Below, one piece after another: positions 31,401 to 42,319 of a stretch of DNA of 64,000 bases; the stretch's first letter is position 1, and each line of letters opens with the position of its first letter. Made by a program: the position numbers and the translations under genes. Source of the stretch: Thereva unica (lineage: Eukaryota > Arthropoda > Insecta > Diptera > Therevidae); NCBI GenBank assembly GCA_949987705.1, contig OX465281.1:241821143-241885142 (forward strand), given 5' to 3'. Under the pieces are notes generated by a model. The model saw nothing but the letters and a program-made list of their open reading frames with translations. It was not told where the DNA came from and ran no database searches.

Positions 31401-32336
31401 GGGTGGGTTTTTTCCAGACCTATCTTTAATTACATGTTTTTTTAATGCAATGCTGAGAATATAATTTATATAGGAGGTTTGAATTTCTTGATCGCGACAT
31501 TTCATTGAATTACTTTATTTTAACAGTTACTTTGATTACTTGAACTTGCCTATATGTATTTAATTGAAGTTTGTGGATGTTAAATGATATATGATTAGTT
31601 AGTGCAAAGTACATGTTGTATTAAAATCGGTGAGTTTCTATGCGAATCCAGGGGGCTTGTGTGGGTTGTTTTGCGAGTCTTACATTTGTAGGATGATGTG
31701 CTGCTAAATTAAAAAATAGGTTGGCATAGGAGCTGAATACTCCCTCCGTCCAACTGAACTGTTTTCAGGAACCCTCAACATTCTCCTGAGTATACCGCAT
31801 CGGCTTCTGAAGAGGGGCGCGCTCGTTCCAGTAAGTGGAGATGGTTGAGTTTAATGTGGAATCCCTGGAGTTTTAACCCTCCAAGACCCCACAGGCGAGC
31901 CAACCAGCTGTATCGAGGCCGGGGCTACTGCCCTGGGGATGCTGTGACGTCTTAAAGCCGGGACACACATATCGCACCGCGTCCGCACGGTGTCCGCGTA
32001 AAAACTAAACTCTATTTGACGCGGTGCGGACACGGAAAAGTGGGGACTGACTGGTAAAGTTGTATTTGTTTACTTTCTCTCCGTGTTTTATCCGACTGAT
32101 GTCGGTCGTAATTTCAGTGTTTAGATCAAATTTTGTTGTTTGGGGTGGGAATCCTAGATTGGCCTCTTCAGGCAACAGCCGAGAGTTATCGCGGCACTCA
32201 AAAGCTTTCTTCTGGACTAAGAAAGCTTTCGGGTAAGGTAAAAATTAAGAGTTTCGTACTTTGAGAGAAATCTCTTGCCCAAAAAAACTTTACCGACTGC
32301 TTAATGCATCCCTGTATATTTTGGCTGTTGTGAACC
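31401..32336. other. Intergenic DNA, no gene seen
   Basis: Near 31935-32040 a GC-rich stretch has inverted words CGCACCGCGTCC...GACGCGGTGCGG, possibly one end of an old DNA element. No coding region is supported. Confidence 0.4.
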
Positions 32337-32339
32337 TTA

Positions 32340-32644
32340 GGCCTCGATTCCCAGATCCGACGGGAGGGAAGTGAGTGCGGATTTGACACTTTGCGATTCT
32401 CAAATCCGCAGTCCCGGATTGGTTTAAATCGGAAATTCGGAGTGAAGACTCACGCGATAATGAAATATACGATGTCGGATTATCTTAGGCGCATTTGTCG
32501 TTCAAATCCGCAGAAAATTTGTTGCGGATCACACTTTTACAGCGCGGAAAATGTCAAAAAGAAATTCGGGGTTGCGGATTTGAGAATCGCAAAGTGTCAA
32601 ATCCGCAACTCACTTCCCCGCCGTCGGATCTGGGAATCGAGGCC
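32340..32644. mobile_element. Harbinger/Tourist-like MITE, 305 bases
   Basis: Terminal inverted repeats of about 70 bases begin GGCCTCGATTCCCAGATCCG and run through GCGGATTTGACACTTTGCGA with a handful of differences. The flanks are TTA at 32337-32339 and 32645-32647, the three-base duplication typical of PIF/Harbinger. Frames on both strands here are by-products of the palindrome. Confidence 0.88.
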
Positions 32645-32647
32645 TTA

Positions 32648-33290
32648 GTCAGCTATTGGTAAATGGTAATAACTTTGTTTGTAAAATATTTTGGTGTTAA
32701 ATTATTCAAAATATTTATTTTGAAAGCGCTGGATTAAGGTCAAAAATACACAAGGACGCATTTTGAAACCGCAAAAAGATTTTTCCACCAAAGGCAATTT
32801 TTTTCCAAACGACGCACGCTTTCACTGCCCATGAAAAGGTTTTATGTAAGCTTAATACCGCCTCGTGTATTTCAGTCTTCTCGGATGTTTCATAAATCAC
32901 AAAACTAAATCAAAGTACTACTTCTAGAAATGGTCGCCCGCTCGAAGTGTAAACCAGGGGCTAGGTATTCACGCTACACAAGCGTAAAAAACGTGAGTAC
33001 ATGGAGTCACACCACACGATCATAAGCCGGATGGTACTAGCGACAGGTACCATTCTTGTTGGTACATGCCAACGAGTATATCATGCCACTAAAACTCGCA
33101 TGCAGTGGACGAGATTATTAAGAAATTCTATATATGGCCGCTTGCTCACGCTTCCAGTGAACGACCAGCGTTCAGGTAACTTTAACGGAAGAGAATTAGC
33201 TAACATTCTGCGACTATTATATGTATATACATTAAGTCGCATTGAACGGCTGGCATTAGCATACTAAATAGACCGTTCCATCGGTCTATC
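32648..33290. other. Intergenic DNA, no gene seen
   Basis: An 88-codon frame at 33001-33267 has no recognisable domain and no supporting signals. Confidence 0.4.
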
Positions 33291-33293
33291 ACT

Positions 33294-33555
33294 GAATTGG
33301 GCGTGGTTAGCGTTTAGATGTGTTAGCTATGCCGAAGTCGAATGCGTCAATAGAAGTCGAGAGTTATACAACTGAAACTAGAACGAGCAATATTTCGTAG
33401 AACTATGTAGATACTAATAAAAAGTTGTAAAATATATTTATATTTTTGGACACTCCCGAAAATCTCGTTCTAGTGAGTTGCATAACTCTCGACTTCTATT
33501 GACGCATTTGACTTCGGCCTAGCTAACACAACTAAGTACTAACCACACCCAATTC
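33294..33555. mobile_element. MITE with about 93-base inverted arms
   Basis: The left arm (33294-33387) and right arm (33463-33555) are reverse complements at roughly 85 percent or better. They share GAATTGGG(C/T)GTGGTTAG, GTGTTAGCTA, ATGCGTCAATAGAAGTCGAG and AGTTAT(A/G)CAACT. The flanks TATCACT and TATTACT differ by one base and may be a decayed duplication. No coding content; superfamily unknown. Confidence 0.75.
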
Positions 33556-33806
33556 TATTACTCAGAGGATCAAACGATATTATTATGAAACATTTCAATA
33601 AAATAGGAATTGCAATGTTAAAAAGACAAAAAAATTGTTTAACTCTTGCATTACATAATTTAAGAAACATCCTTGCACTAAATAGCACTGTACGATTTCT
33701 CTACGATGTATGTATGTATCCAATTCCTTCACTATTTCAACAAAATACTTTTCAAGATCACAAAACTCGCAAAAACCACCTTAAAAATTATAAGAAACAA
33801 TTCTTC

Positions 33807-33834
33807 AAAGTCTTTCCACTCGTTTGCGTTTATT
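33807..33834 (-). terminator. Poly(A) signal and conserved 3' block of cuticle gene 3
   Basis: AATAAA on the gene strand (33829-33834), about 123 bases after the stop, starts a 28-base block identical to that of gene 2. Confidence 0.75.
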
Positions 33835-33956
33835 TTTTTTTTTTTTTTGAATTTTAAAAGCTATATACAAAAGATCCAGTAAATTAAAATTATATAATCC
33901 GGCAGTTTGTCGACATCAATTTGTTAAAAAAAATACAATATTTCCATTTCTTCTTC

Positions 33957-34340
33957 TTACAAGACAGACTTTATTGCTTTAGCACCAGCAACAAATGGAC
34001 TAGCTATCACCCTAGCTGCACCAACAATAGCTGAATGGATGACTTCACCTTCTGGCTGGAATCCATTCTCATCGGCTGTATAGCTGACTTGGACGGTCTT
34101 GCCCTCAGGATCAAGGTACTTGTATGATCCATGTACAGCATAATGGGCTGTCTCGGATCCAGCATCGACTAGGACAGCTGATACATCCTGGCTGGTCTGA
34201 TCGCTACCTTCGAAACCGAATTCGTATTTGCCTTCGTCCATGTTGAATTTTTGGGATACGATGGTTGCATCCGCATCACCTGGACGACCCAAAACGGCCA
34301 CGAATACACTGAATAAAACAATTAACAAAGTGAACTTCAT
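33957..34340 (-). CDS. RR-1 cuticle protein 3
   Basis: A 127-residue CPR-family protein. Signal peptide 1-18 (ends AVLG before RP), then GDADATIVSQKFNMDEG. The RR-1 chitin-binding domain is at about 37-100: KYEFGFEGSDQTSQDVSA, HYAVHGSYKYLDPEGKTVQV (67-86), SYTADENGFQPEG (86-98). The tail IHSAIVGAARVIASPFVAGA is alanine/valine-rich and hydrophobic. It is the close paralogue of gene 4: they share ATIVSQ, FGFEGSDQT, TADENGF and IHSAI. No intron. The shared upstream block at 34500-34524 suggests common regulation. Confidence 0.95.
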   Translation of the reverse strand: MKFTLLIVLFSVFVAVLGRPGDADATIVSQKFNMDEGKYEFGFEGSDQTSQDVSAVLVDAGSETAHYAVHGSYKYLDPEGKTVQVSYTADENGFQPEGEVIHSAIVGAARVIASPFVAGAKAIKSVL

Positions 34341-34344
34341 TTTT

Positions 34345-34383
34345 ACTTCTGATAATAAAATTGAAGATGCTTTCGCTTTTTAT
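34345..34383 (-). promoter_or_regulatory. Core promoter of cuticle gene 3
   Basis: TATAAAA (plus-strand 34377-34383) lies about 33 bases before the A in TATCAGAAG; the leader to the ATG is about 10 bases. Confidence 0.75.
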
Positions 34384-34499
34384 ACTTTTGGTCTAGACTC
34401 TCGGCTGGATCCTCTCCTCCAATTCTCGACGACTCACACTTTTTTTCGCAACGTCTCTAACTAGCCAAAAACTGTTCCAACCAAACGAGAATTTTGCTA

Positions 34500-34524
34500 A
34501 GGTTAGAGTTCAGTGCAATGCATC
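34500..34524 (-). promoter_or_regulatory. Upstream block shared with cuticle gene 4
   Basis: A 25-base stretch (AGGTTAGAGTTCAGTG then CAATGCATC on the plus strand) is identical to 53895-53919. Its core AGTTCAGTGCAAT fits the ecdysone response consensus RGKTCANTGAMCY at 11 of 13 positions. Cuticle genes are often ecdysone-controlled; binding here is an inference. Confidence 0.5.
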
Positions 34525-34529
34525 CTGGA

Positions 34530-35500
34530 TATAATATCTAATATAATATTTTTTGGGAAAAAATTCCACCCAGAATGGTCCCACCAGCAGCAGCTGTCGA
34601 ACCGTTATTATGGGAATTTCGAAAATAAACAAAAACATAAACAAATCAAAAAGAATTAATAATACTAACTTCCACAATCGGGGTTTTTTGCCGGGTAATT
34701 TATTCGACACATTTCATAATAAATTGCTTCTTTTAGTTTTTTTGCCGTGGCCCACTTCTGGATTATGTAATGCTGGAGAGCCGCCGAACAAAGGAAGGAT
34801 TTAGCTGGAATGCGCCTTATTAATTTTGCCAACGTACTTCTAAACCAGTTCTTCTAATTAGCCAAAAGACGATTTTTAATTTCTATTTTGGGACTGTTCT
34901 GAGGATAAGGTAGCATCAACTTAAATTGATAAAAATTCTTGACTTTTGTCTGCCGAGAAATCAGACAATTTTTTGAAACTTAATCATATGATATTTTAGA
35001 ATTTGTCAATATTTCACTAAAACAACAATAATTTAAAAAACAAAAATATTTCTTATATAATTCAGTAAATTTCGATCTAGATATAAGACGAAATTTGACG
35101 AGCGGGCGATCAGTCCAACATCTTCTATTACTATAGTCAAATCGACCAATTTCGTAGTGTTTTGGTTTGGACTTTGGCTATTATAAACCAAACTTGTCTA
35201 TCTATCTAGTATATATCATCAAAATCCAGTTTCTTGTCAAACCCGTTGAGAAAGTTTTACGTCAGTTATGAATGTTCAGCAACTCTCACGCTGTGGAGCT
35301 CGTTATGTAAAGCAAGTCTTCAAGTAATTTTAAAATCCTCGGTTTAATTTTTAATTATTGGGTTTAAGGTAAAGAGTGGCTAAGTCAAACCGTCGCCTTC
35401 CCGTGGGGCCTCCTGGATAACCAATAGGTAGTAGGGAGCACACCCTCGAAACCTATCAAGCCAAGATGTAAAGCTATCGGGTCGAGAGCTGCGTAGTGGG
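34530..35500. other. Upstream region of gene 3, partly matching gene 4
   Basis: Words such as AATAAATTGCTTCTTTT followed by a GTGGCCC word (34720-34753), and TTCTAAACCAGTTCTT (34840), have counterparts at 54140-54165 and 54280. This supports duplication of the genes together with their flanks. No gene seen. Confidence 0.5.
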
Positions 35501-35779
35501 TAGTTTTGGCATTGTCATTTAACAATCCCCTCTGGACACTAGGCGCAACCAGTTATATAATTCCCTCTATGGATGGATCTTCCTTTTCTTACCATACTCA
35601 GTGGAGTGTTATGAACCCAATCCATCCATCCATCCATCGGTTCGGAACAGTTTTTGGGGCACCCAGGAGTTTGGTGAAGAGGATCCTTGCCGATCGGACC
35701 TGGATGAAATACAGCGAAAGCTAAGCAGACCCTTTCTGGGCAATCTCCTACCGCTGCTAAGGAATTTTTAAGGCACAAA

Positions 35780-35990
35780 CAGATTGGCGTGGAGGAGTGT
35801 CGTAGAGAGGTTGTGCGGACACGTGTTGGCTTGATGTCAGGGCACTTGTTCGCTACACTTGTTGGCTTCACGACTGGACACAGTGGTTGGCATGATTACC
35901 GGGGCCTGTGCAATGAACTACCATTTATGGAGGATACAAAGGGCGAAGGACCGCTTCTACAGGGTTTCCTTTGGAGAAGATGAGTCTGCG
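35780..35990 (+). pseudogene. Possible LINE C-terminal scrap
   Basis: The + frame reads EFLRHKQIGVEECRREV, then LVGFTTGHSGWHDYRGLCN. This resembles the LLTGHxGLxxHLxxxGLC segment after the RNase H domain of I/R1-type LINEs. It is short and lacks the cysteine knot that usually follows, so the call is tentative. Confidence 0.35.
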
Positions 35991-37252
35991 CGCTCGAAAG
36001 GTCAAGTTTAAGCGATAAATCTTTAGACAGACTGGTAGACCTATGAGTGGCTGCTGTACTTTTGCACCCCATGCTTATCTAATACTTGGAATCCTCAGAG
36101 TTTCTTACCCGCATAATAGTTGCTTGAATTTTGAGATTAATATTTTCCATAGTCCGACGTGCAGTGATGTTGTTGTTTCTGACAGTTGTCAGCTGGTGTA
36201 AAAACTAGCAAAACTGCCACCACTAATCAAAAAAAAATATCACTGCCTGCACCATCTAATCCCCCATGCCCACACAGTAACTCCGCGAGGTCGTAACCCA
36301 CTTGCACATGCTCCCTCGTAACCCATATTTCCAGGTTAGGGATAAGTCTGTGGGTCCAAAGACGCTTGAAACACTCGTCCCACTTCCCTTGCCATTCCCT
36401 TAAGGACTTGCAGCGCGTAATCCGCCGGGACTCCCTTTTACCATATTCTGGATCATAGAGACGCGTGCGCTCTCTCTCTCTTGCCAGAATGTCTATGGGG
36501 ATCATCCCCGCTATCACGTACGGCGCATCGTCGGATGTGATCCTGTACGCGCTTCTTAACCTCTCTCTATGCGGCCCTCCATTTCCTGCTGTTTGCAGCT
36601 AACCACCCTCCCCAATAGGAGGCAGCGACTCGGTCTAGGGCCCCCAAAGTTGGCAGCACAAATCGCAGACACTTTATCTGTCGTGCCCTCTCTACAAGTG
36701 GATGATCTGTTCCCCTACCTTGAGTTTTGTGCTCAGCAAGCTTCAGCAAAGCGCTTTTATTTTCCAGAACGCATCGTTCGCATACAGTTCGATGTTCATC
36801 TGGGTTTTTTCCTACGAAAAAACACCGATGTCATCCGCGAACCCGATCGCCACTGCTTCTTTTGAAAGACGAAGCCCCAACGCATCATTCCGATCCACAG
36901 GAGAGAACCACATGTTGTGCCGAACGTCTTCCGAGTCACAATGAAGCGACCCGCCATGAAGGTAGTTGGGCTTTATTGATGGCTACCTTTTCTGCGGCCC
37001 CCAGAATCTCCTCTGCGGTTACCGTGGACCCAGTTACTCTTCTGGGTCCACCTGAAGGGTGTAGCAACGCAGGTGATCGGCGGAGAGCACTTGCTCTTGA
37101 CCGCTGACACAACCATTTTATAGGCTCCGCTCCATGGGTCCAAGTCTCCTTCTCTGCACAACCTTTTGAAGTGCTCGGATTTGCTTTTAGCGAGGGCCTT
37201 GTTCAGCCTTTTCCTCGCTTCCTTATATATTTTAAAGAGCTCGTCGAAATCT

Positions 37253-40200
37253 TCTTTCTTTTCTTTCTTTGTGCCCCTTTAATCCCTCATGGGACATAGG
37301 GCGGAAACAGTTGCCCTCCAGCGGACTCTGTTTTGCGCGACAGCTCTCAGCTCTGACCAGGATCTCCCAGTTGTTGCGGCCTCTGCTAGTAGGGTCCTCC
37401 TCCACGTTGTTCTAGGTCTTCCAACTCGACGGGATCCTTGCGGATTCCAGTCAAGGGCCTGTTTGGCTAGGTTTTCGTTATCGCGTCGCAAGGTGTGGCC
37501 AACCCAATTCCATTTCCTTCGCCTGATTTGGTCGTCTATCCTTTCTTGGCCGGCACGGCGCCATAGCTCTTCATTTGAAATTCTATCTTGCCAGCGGATT
37601 TTTAGGATACGACGCAGGCATCTGTTGATGAAGACTTGTAGGCGCCCTGTGATGAATTGGGTGACTTTCCATGTTTCGCAACCGTACAAAAGAACTGCCT
37701 TAACGTTGGAGTTGAACAGCCGCAATTTGGTGTTAGTTGAGATCTCCGTTGATCTCCATATGCGGAACAGGCATGCATATGCGCCTCGTGCTTTATTTAT
37801 TCTGGAACTGACGTCTTCTTCTGCACCGCCATTTTCGGTAATAATGCTACCGAGGTAGCAGAATTTATCTACCAGTTCCACGTCACGGTTATTCAGCGCA
37901 GTTCGTTCAAGTGTGTTTGCATTTATCCGCATTTCTTTGGTTTTGTTCGGATTCAGCCTTAAGCCTGCTAGACTACTTTCTGTTGCCAAATTGTTTAACA
38001 TGTTTTTTAGCTCCTGATGTCTGTGGGCCAGCAAACAGATATCATCCGCGTAGTCGAGGTCCTTAAGGCGATCTAGCAAACCCCATTGTATGCCGCCTGT
38101 TCTACTATCTAGAGCGCCGACAAGAATGTCATTTATTACTATAAGAAATAGTAATGGCGAAAGTAGACATCCTTGTCGTACTCCTGAATTCACCTCGAAG
38201 CTGTCGGATAATTTTCCATTATGGAGAACTCTGCATTTGGAATTGTTGTAAAGGGCTTTTATCAATTCTATTATTTTATCAGGCAGTCCACGTCGCCGTA
38301 ATGCCTGCCATATAAAGCTCCTATTAACCGAGTCGAACGCTTTCTCATAATCTACGAAAGCAAGGTAAAGGGGGGATCGGAATTCAGTAGACTGCTCCAC
38401 TATGATTCTCAAGGTGTTAATATGGTCTATACATGAGCGGCCCTTCCTGAATCCGGCCTGCTGCCTTCTAAGCGTTCGGTCTACTGCCTCTCTTATCCTT
38501 GATAATATAACGTGGGACAGGATTTTACCCACAGTAGATAATAGACAGATGCCTCTCCAGTTGTCGCATATTGTTAGGTCCCCCTTCTTGGGTATTTTGA
38601 CTATAATACCTTCCGTCCAATCCTCCGGAAAGGTACAGGTGTTCCATGCTATTTCCAGGATTGGCTGAAGCGCATCTGCTATGAGGCTTGAATCGGCTTT
38701 CAACAATTCTGGCGGGATGCCATCTTTTCCAGCTGCTTTACCATTGGCCATCGCATGAATTGCGGTTACTATTTCCGTCTTGGATGGGGCCCGGGTGTTG
38801 ATTCTTATCGGCTGTGCATTGTTGCTGTTTTCCTGAGGTTCTTGTGCAAGTGAACCATTCAGGGCGGCGAAGAAGTAATCTCTCCATCTTTGGAGTTGCT
38901 CCTCGTCGCTGCACAACAGCCTTCCATCCTCACTCTTAACGGCATGTTTTTTAGTAGAGTGCTTTCCCGAGAGCTGTTTAGTAATTTGGTACAGCACTTT
39001 ACTGTTGCCTGTGTTTGCCGCGTTTTCCGCTTTTTCTGCGAGCTCATTTATCTGCTGCCTTTTATCACGCCGCACACTTCTCTTTACTTCCCGGTGTAAT
39101 TGGGAATATTCCCGTTCAAGTTGGTGACGTCTTTCCGGGTCGCTTGTAGAGTTTACGTTATTTTTGAGGGCCCTCCTGCGTTCTATTTTTTGCCAGGTAG
39201 TGTCCGAGATCCAATGTTGCATGTTTCTCTGGACATAACCGACGCTCGTTTCCGCAGCCGTCAATATAGCGCCCTTTGTTCTACTCCACAGCTCTTCAAT
39301 ATTTGTGTCGTCAGAAACGGTTTGCTGGTTTAATATTTGCTGCAGGTTTCCAGCAAATTCTCGCTTTTTAGCGGTCTCCTGCAGAAGGTCAACGTTAAAC
39401 CGTCTACGGTTTATAACATCGCGTTGAACGTTTCTGATTGCAGCGATTCTAAGGCGAATAGTTGCTACTACCAAATGGTGGTCGCTTCCAGTGTCCGCTC
39501 CCCTGAAGCTCCTGACATCCTCCAGAATGGTTCTCCATCTGCGGCTGACGGCCACGTGATCTATCTGATTTCTCGTTCTACCATCGGGTGATACCCAAGT
39601 CTCTTTGTGTATCTTCTTGTGGCAAAAGTAAGTTCCACCTACCATGAGTTGATGGGAACTACAAAAGTCAACGAAAAGCTCACCATTGTTATTGGTAACC
39701 TGGCTTAGGCCTTGTTTTCCAATTGTTTGTTCAAGACCGGTGTTGTCGCGGCCGATTTGTGCGTTTAAGTCACCCATTAATACAATGATGTCTCCCCTTG
39801 GAATAGAGCGAAAAACCTCATTCAGTCGCATATAGAACTCGTCTTTGATGTCATCTTCTGCGTCTTCAGTTGGAGCATAGCATTGGACTACCGTAGTACT
39901 TCTTAGTCTGGTATGCAGGCGCACGGTAATAATCCTCTCAGAAACTGGTGACCAGCTAATGAGGCTGGACCTGGCTTCTTTGGTGAGTATTACGCCAACG
40001 CCACTCCTACGGCTTTCAGTTTCATTTCTCCCAGAATATAAGAAGGACTCACGATTTGGGCAGATATGTTCCCCCGCATCGGGCCATCTGGTCTCGCTAA
40101 GTCCCATGATCTTGATTTTATATCGATTCATCTCGTTGAGGACTTCATCCAGCCGTCCCTCAGCAAGCATTGTTCTCACATTTCATGATCCGATTCGTGT

Positions 40201-40541
40201 CCTTGTTCGAAAAGCAAAGGTCGTCGTCGTGTTGTCCATCCGGTTCCGAGGCATTGTTTGCCGATTCGTAGCAATGGTGATTTTTATGGGAGCGGGTTGC
40301 TAACCCTCAGCCCAACCGACTTAAAGCTCTGTTTTGTGGCGTAGAGAGATCGCCATTCGCCCGTCTCCCGTTAGCTCCTTCCGAAGAAGTACCCCAGAGG
40401 GCACCGCGGGGAGGTGGGATTAGGACTTGCTAACAGGTCTGCTAGGTGTTTGTATGCAGTGGATCTTCTCGGATTTTAATAGAAGTGACAAATCGGGTGT
40501 CACCACCTTCCGAGATCTTTGTTAGCCGTTCGCCCCCCCCC
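37253..40541 (-). mobile_element. Full-length RTE-like LINE with 13-base target duplication
   Basis: CTCGTCGAAATCT occurs at 37240-37252 and 40542-40554, bracketing a 3289-base element. On its strand it begins with a G run (GGGGGGGGGGCGAACGGC), encodes one endonuclease/reverse transcriptase protein and ends in an AAAG-type purine repeat instead of poly(A). It is inserted in the R1-like LINE. A fragment at 19939-20484 is almost identical, showing recent activity. Confidence 0.93.
37279..40254 (-). pseudogene. RTE-like endonuclease/reverse transcriptase with one nonsense codon
   Basis: The frame is open for 966 codons downstream of a TGA at 40183-40185, and open upstream of it as far as an ATG at 40252-40254. 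The TGA replaces the conserved tryptophan of the WNVRTM motif at the start of the endonuclease; a one-base TGG to TGA change explains it. Numbering from the GTG codon at 40177-40179, the endonuclease motifs are SETRWPD near 30, GDLNAQIG near 136 and GSDHHLV near 233. The reverse transcriptase has AFVDYEKAFDSV, GVRQGCLLSPLLF and DYADDICLL (near 710). A basic C-terminal region with RRRKWNWVGHTLRRDN and GRPRTTWRR follows. This layout is the craniofacial-development-protein-2-like LINE type. The exact clade (RTE, Daphne or relative) is uncertain. Confidence 0.9.
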
Positions 40542-41779
40542 CTCGTCGAAATCTAGACGGTTCCAATTTCTCTGAGTTTTCCTTCTCGCTTTCAGGTAGG
40601 CCTTCCGGCGCTGGACGATTTCTGCGTTCCATCAGAAGTTTAAAGAATGGACGCGTCACATTCCTGCTTTACGGAGTCTTCAACGCTCTACCTATTCCCT
40701 GGCCCCTCCTGCCGACCTCGCATCATGCAGGAATACTTCCTCGAACACCTCTGCATCGAGTTTCTTAACGTCCTATCCTCTAGTCGTTCCGCACCTAGGT
40801 TTTCTCTTTGATATACTCTGACCCACCTCGAAAATGATTGCTCGATGGTCGCTGTGCGTGTACACATCGCTGATCCGCCACTGAATCGCTCACGTAAGTA
40901 ATGTCGAGCACAGAGATTCTCCCACTCCTTTGGAAAGTCTGTACGCCTCCGTTATTGACTAATGCCACGTTTAATAGTAAGAATACTTCTAGGAGTATGT
41001 GCCCTATTGTATTCGTTAGCCGACTGCCCCATTCGACAGCCCAAGGATTGAAATCGGGCAATGGGAACTCGCGTCGGCGGTTAACCTTTCCAACATCGAC
41101 TAGTACTTGTTTAGCGTCAGAATTGGCGCGGCATTGCAGCTGTAGACGTGTATTCCGCCTACTTTTTCCCTCGTGAAACAATTTTCTGGGCTTCCTCCAT
41201 TGGCTTGGCTCCCGCATGTCCATATCGCTGAGGTGCTGCTGCTATCCGCTATTCAGACGCTGCTGTGCAAGTTTCTATACTGCTCACAGACGACTGCGAC
41301 GTCAATTTTCTCTTCGAAGACTGTCTGTACCAACAGATCTTGTGCTGCTTGGCAGGCGAGGACCCTTATGTAGAAACCCCGCCTTATAAAGATTGGGAAT
41401 AAGGCTGGTGGCAGATTGAAGATACCTAGCTAATTTTATTCAGAATATGTCTTGTGCGCGTAGATTTTGACGTTCTCAGATAATTGGCACCCTGAACTTG
41501 CCCCATGGCGAACATAGCTTGAGACGAAGATTGCCAACATTTTAAGACGATACTGATTTGAACCTAAAAAGGACCGTTGCTGCTTCCCGTTTTTGTATTT
41601 CGCCGTTTCCTGTCATACCGCCCGCACGGCACTGGTTAACAATCCACTGTAACGCTTGTTTATAAACGATGTTAGATGTTTCTCTTGTATGTATTACAAT
41701 GTTTGTGGCATTACTGAATTGAGTCGATTTAGTTGAGTTGATATTTTCGAAATCGTCATAAATGTCGCTCATCAAAATT

Positions 41780-42310
41780 TCCTCGTCTATTACGAACTTT
41801 CAAGCAACATCCAGCAGCACACTGTCATCATTCTCGTTAATCTTAGAACATTTTCTATTATATATCCTATTTTGAGGAGAATAGTACTGAATTCTGATTT
41901 TTCCGATTGCGTTCTCATCTTTTGTTTTAAATTACGTTTTCCAATATGTCCCTAAATGAGTGATCATTCAGACATGCATCAATATCATCGGCCCACATAT
42001 TTGTCCGGACAGCCGGCAACATTTGCCCGGAATCTATGCCAATAAAACAGTTACTGCCCAAAATAATTAGTTTTTGCATCTTAAATCTCGCGGTGTTCTG
42101 TTAATAGATACTTTATTTGCCATGGTACACTCATCGCATTCCCAGACAGCCATCATGCAGTCTTGTAAAACTTTAGATTTTTTCCACGCAGGTTTTTAGA
42201 TTTGTTCCACGCAGGATTTTCCATATGATCTTCTTCGATCGGTATCTTAAGCATAGAATGAGCTGTTCTTCCTGATGTGAGTAAAGTTTCCGAAATCTCT
42301 GCTACTGTCC
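41780..42310 (-). pseudogene. Helitron Pif1-type helicase fossil
   Basis: On the - strand, across frameshifts, conserved pieces of the helicase appear in order: ISETLLTSGRTAHSMLKIPI (GRTAHS at about 42256-42273), DCMMAVWECDECTMANK (Walker B DECTM at 42121-42135), RTPRDLRCKN, LLA plus a garbled GDFRQ, QMLPAVRTN and DIDACLND, and QFSTILLKIG. This is the motif series of eukaryotic Helitron helicases. No P-loop upstream and no Rep domain were found; there are several stops. A frame at 41542-41775 continues beyond it without clear motifs. Confidence 0.75.
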
Positions 42311-42319
42311 TGATCTCAT

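Larger units (their letters stand above)
36227..41395 (-). pseudogene. R1-like LINE, split by an RTE-like insertion
   Basis: In order on the - strand: the endonuclease at 41395-40900 (CQAAQDLLVQTVFEEKIDVAV, then DFNPWAVEWGSRLTN and SVLDITYVSDS); then the 40541-37253 insertion; then the linker (DFDELFKIYKEARKRLNKAL, LCREGDLDPWSGAYK) at 37250-37110; the reverse transcriptase core VAIGFADDIGVF (FADDI at 36827-36841); GLKLAEHKT near 36740; and the C-terminus at 36560-36227 (IPIDILARERERTRLY, WQGKWDECFKRLWTHRLIP, LLCGHGGL). These are hallmarks of R1-group LINEs. Much of the reverse transcriptase is deleted, and stops and shifts break the frame, so it is a fossil. Confidence 0.8.

Noticed and set aside
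32198..32648. Opposed frames of 63-85 codons
   Set aside because: They arise from the palindromic arms of the Harbinger-type MITE.
37289..37858. 189-codon + strand frame
   Set aside because: Antisense of the conserved RTE-like C-terminus; an almost identical shadow occurs at 19973-20512 for the same reason.
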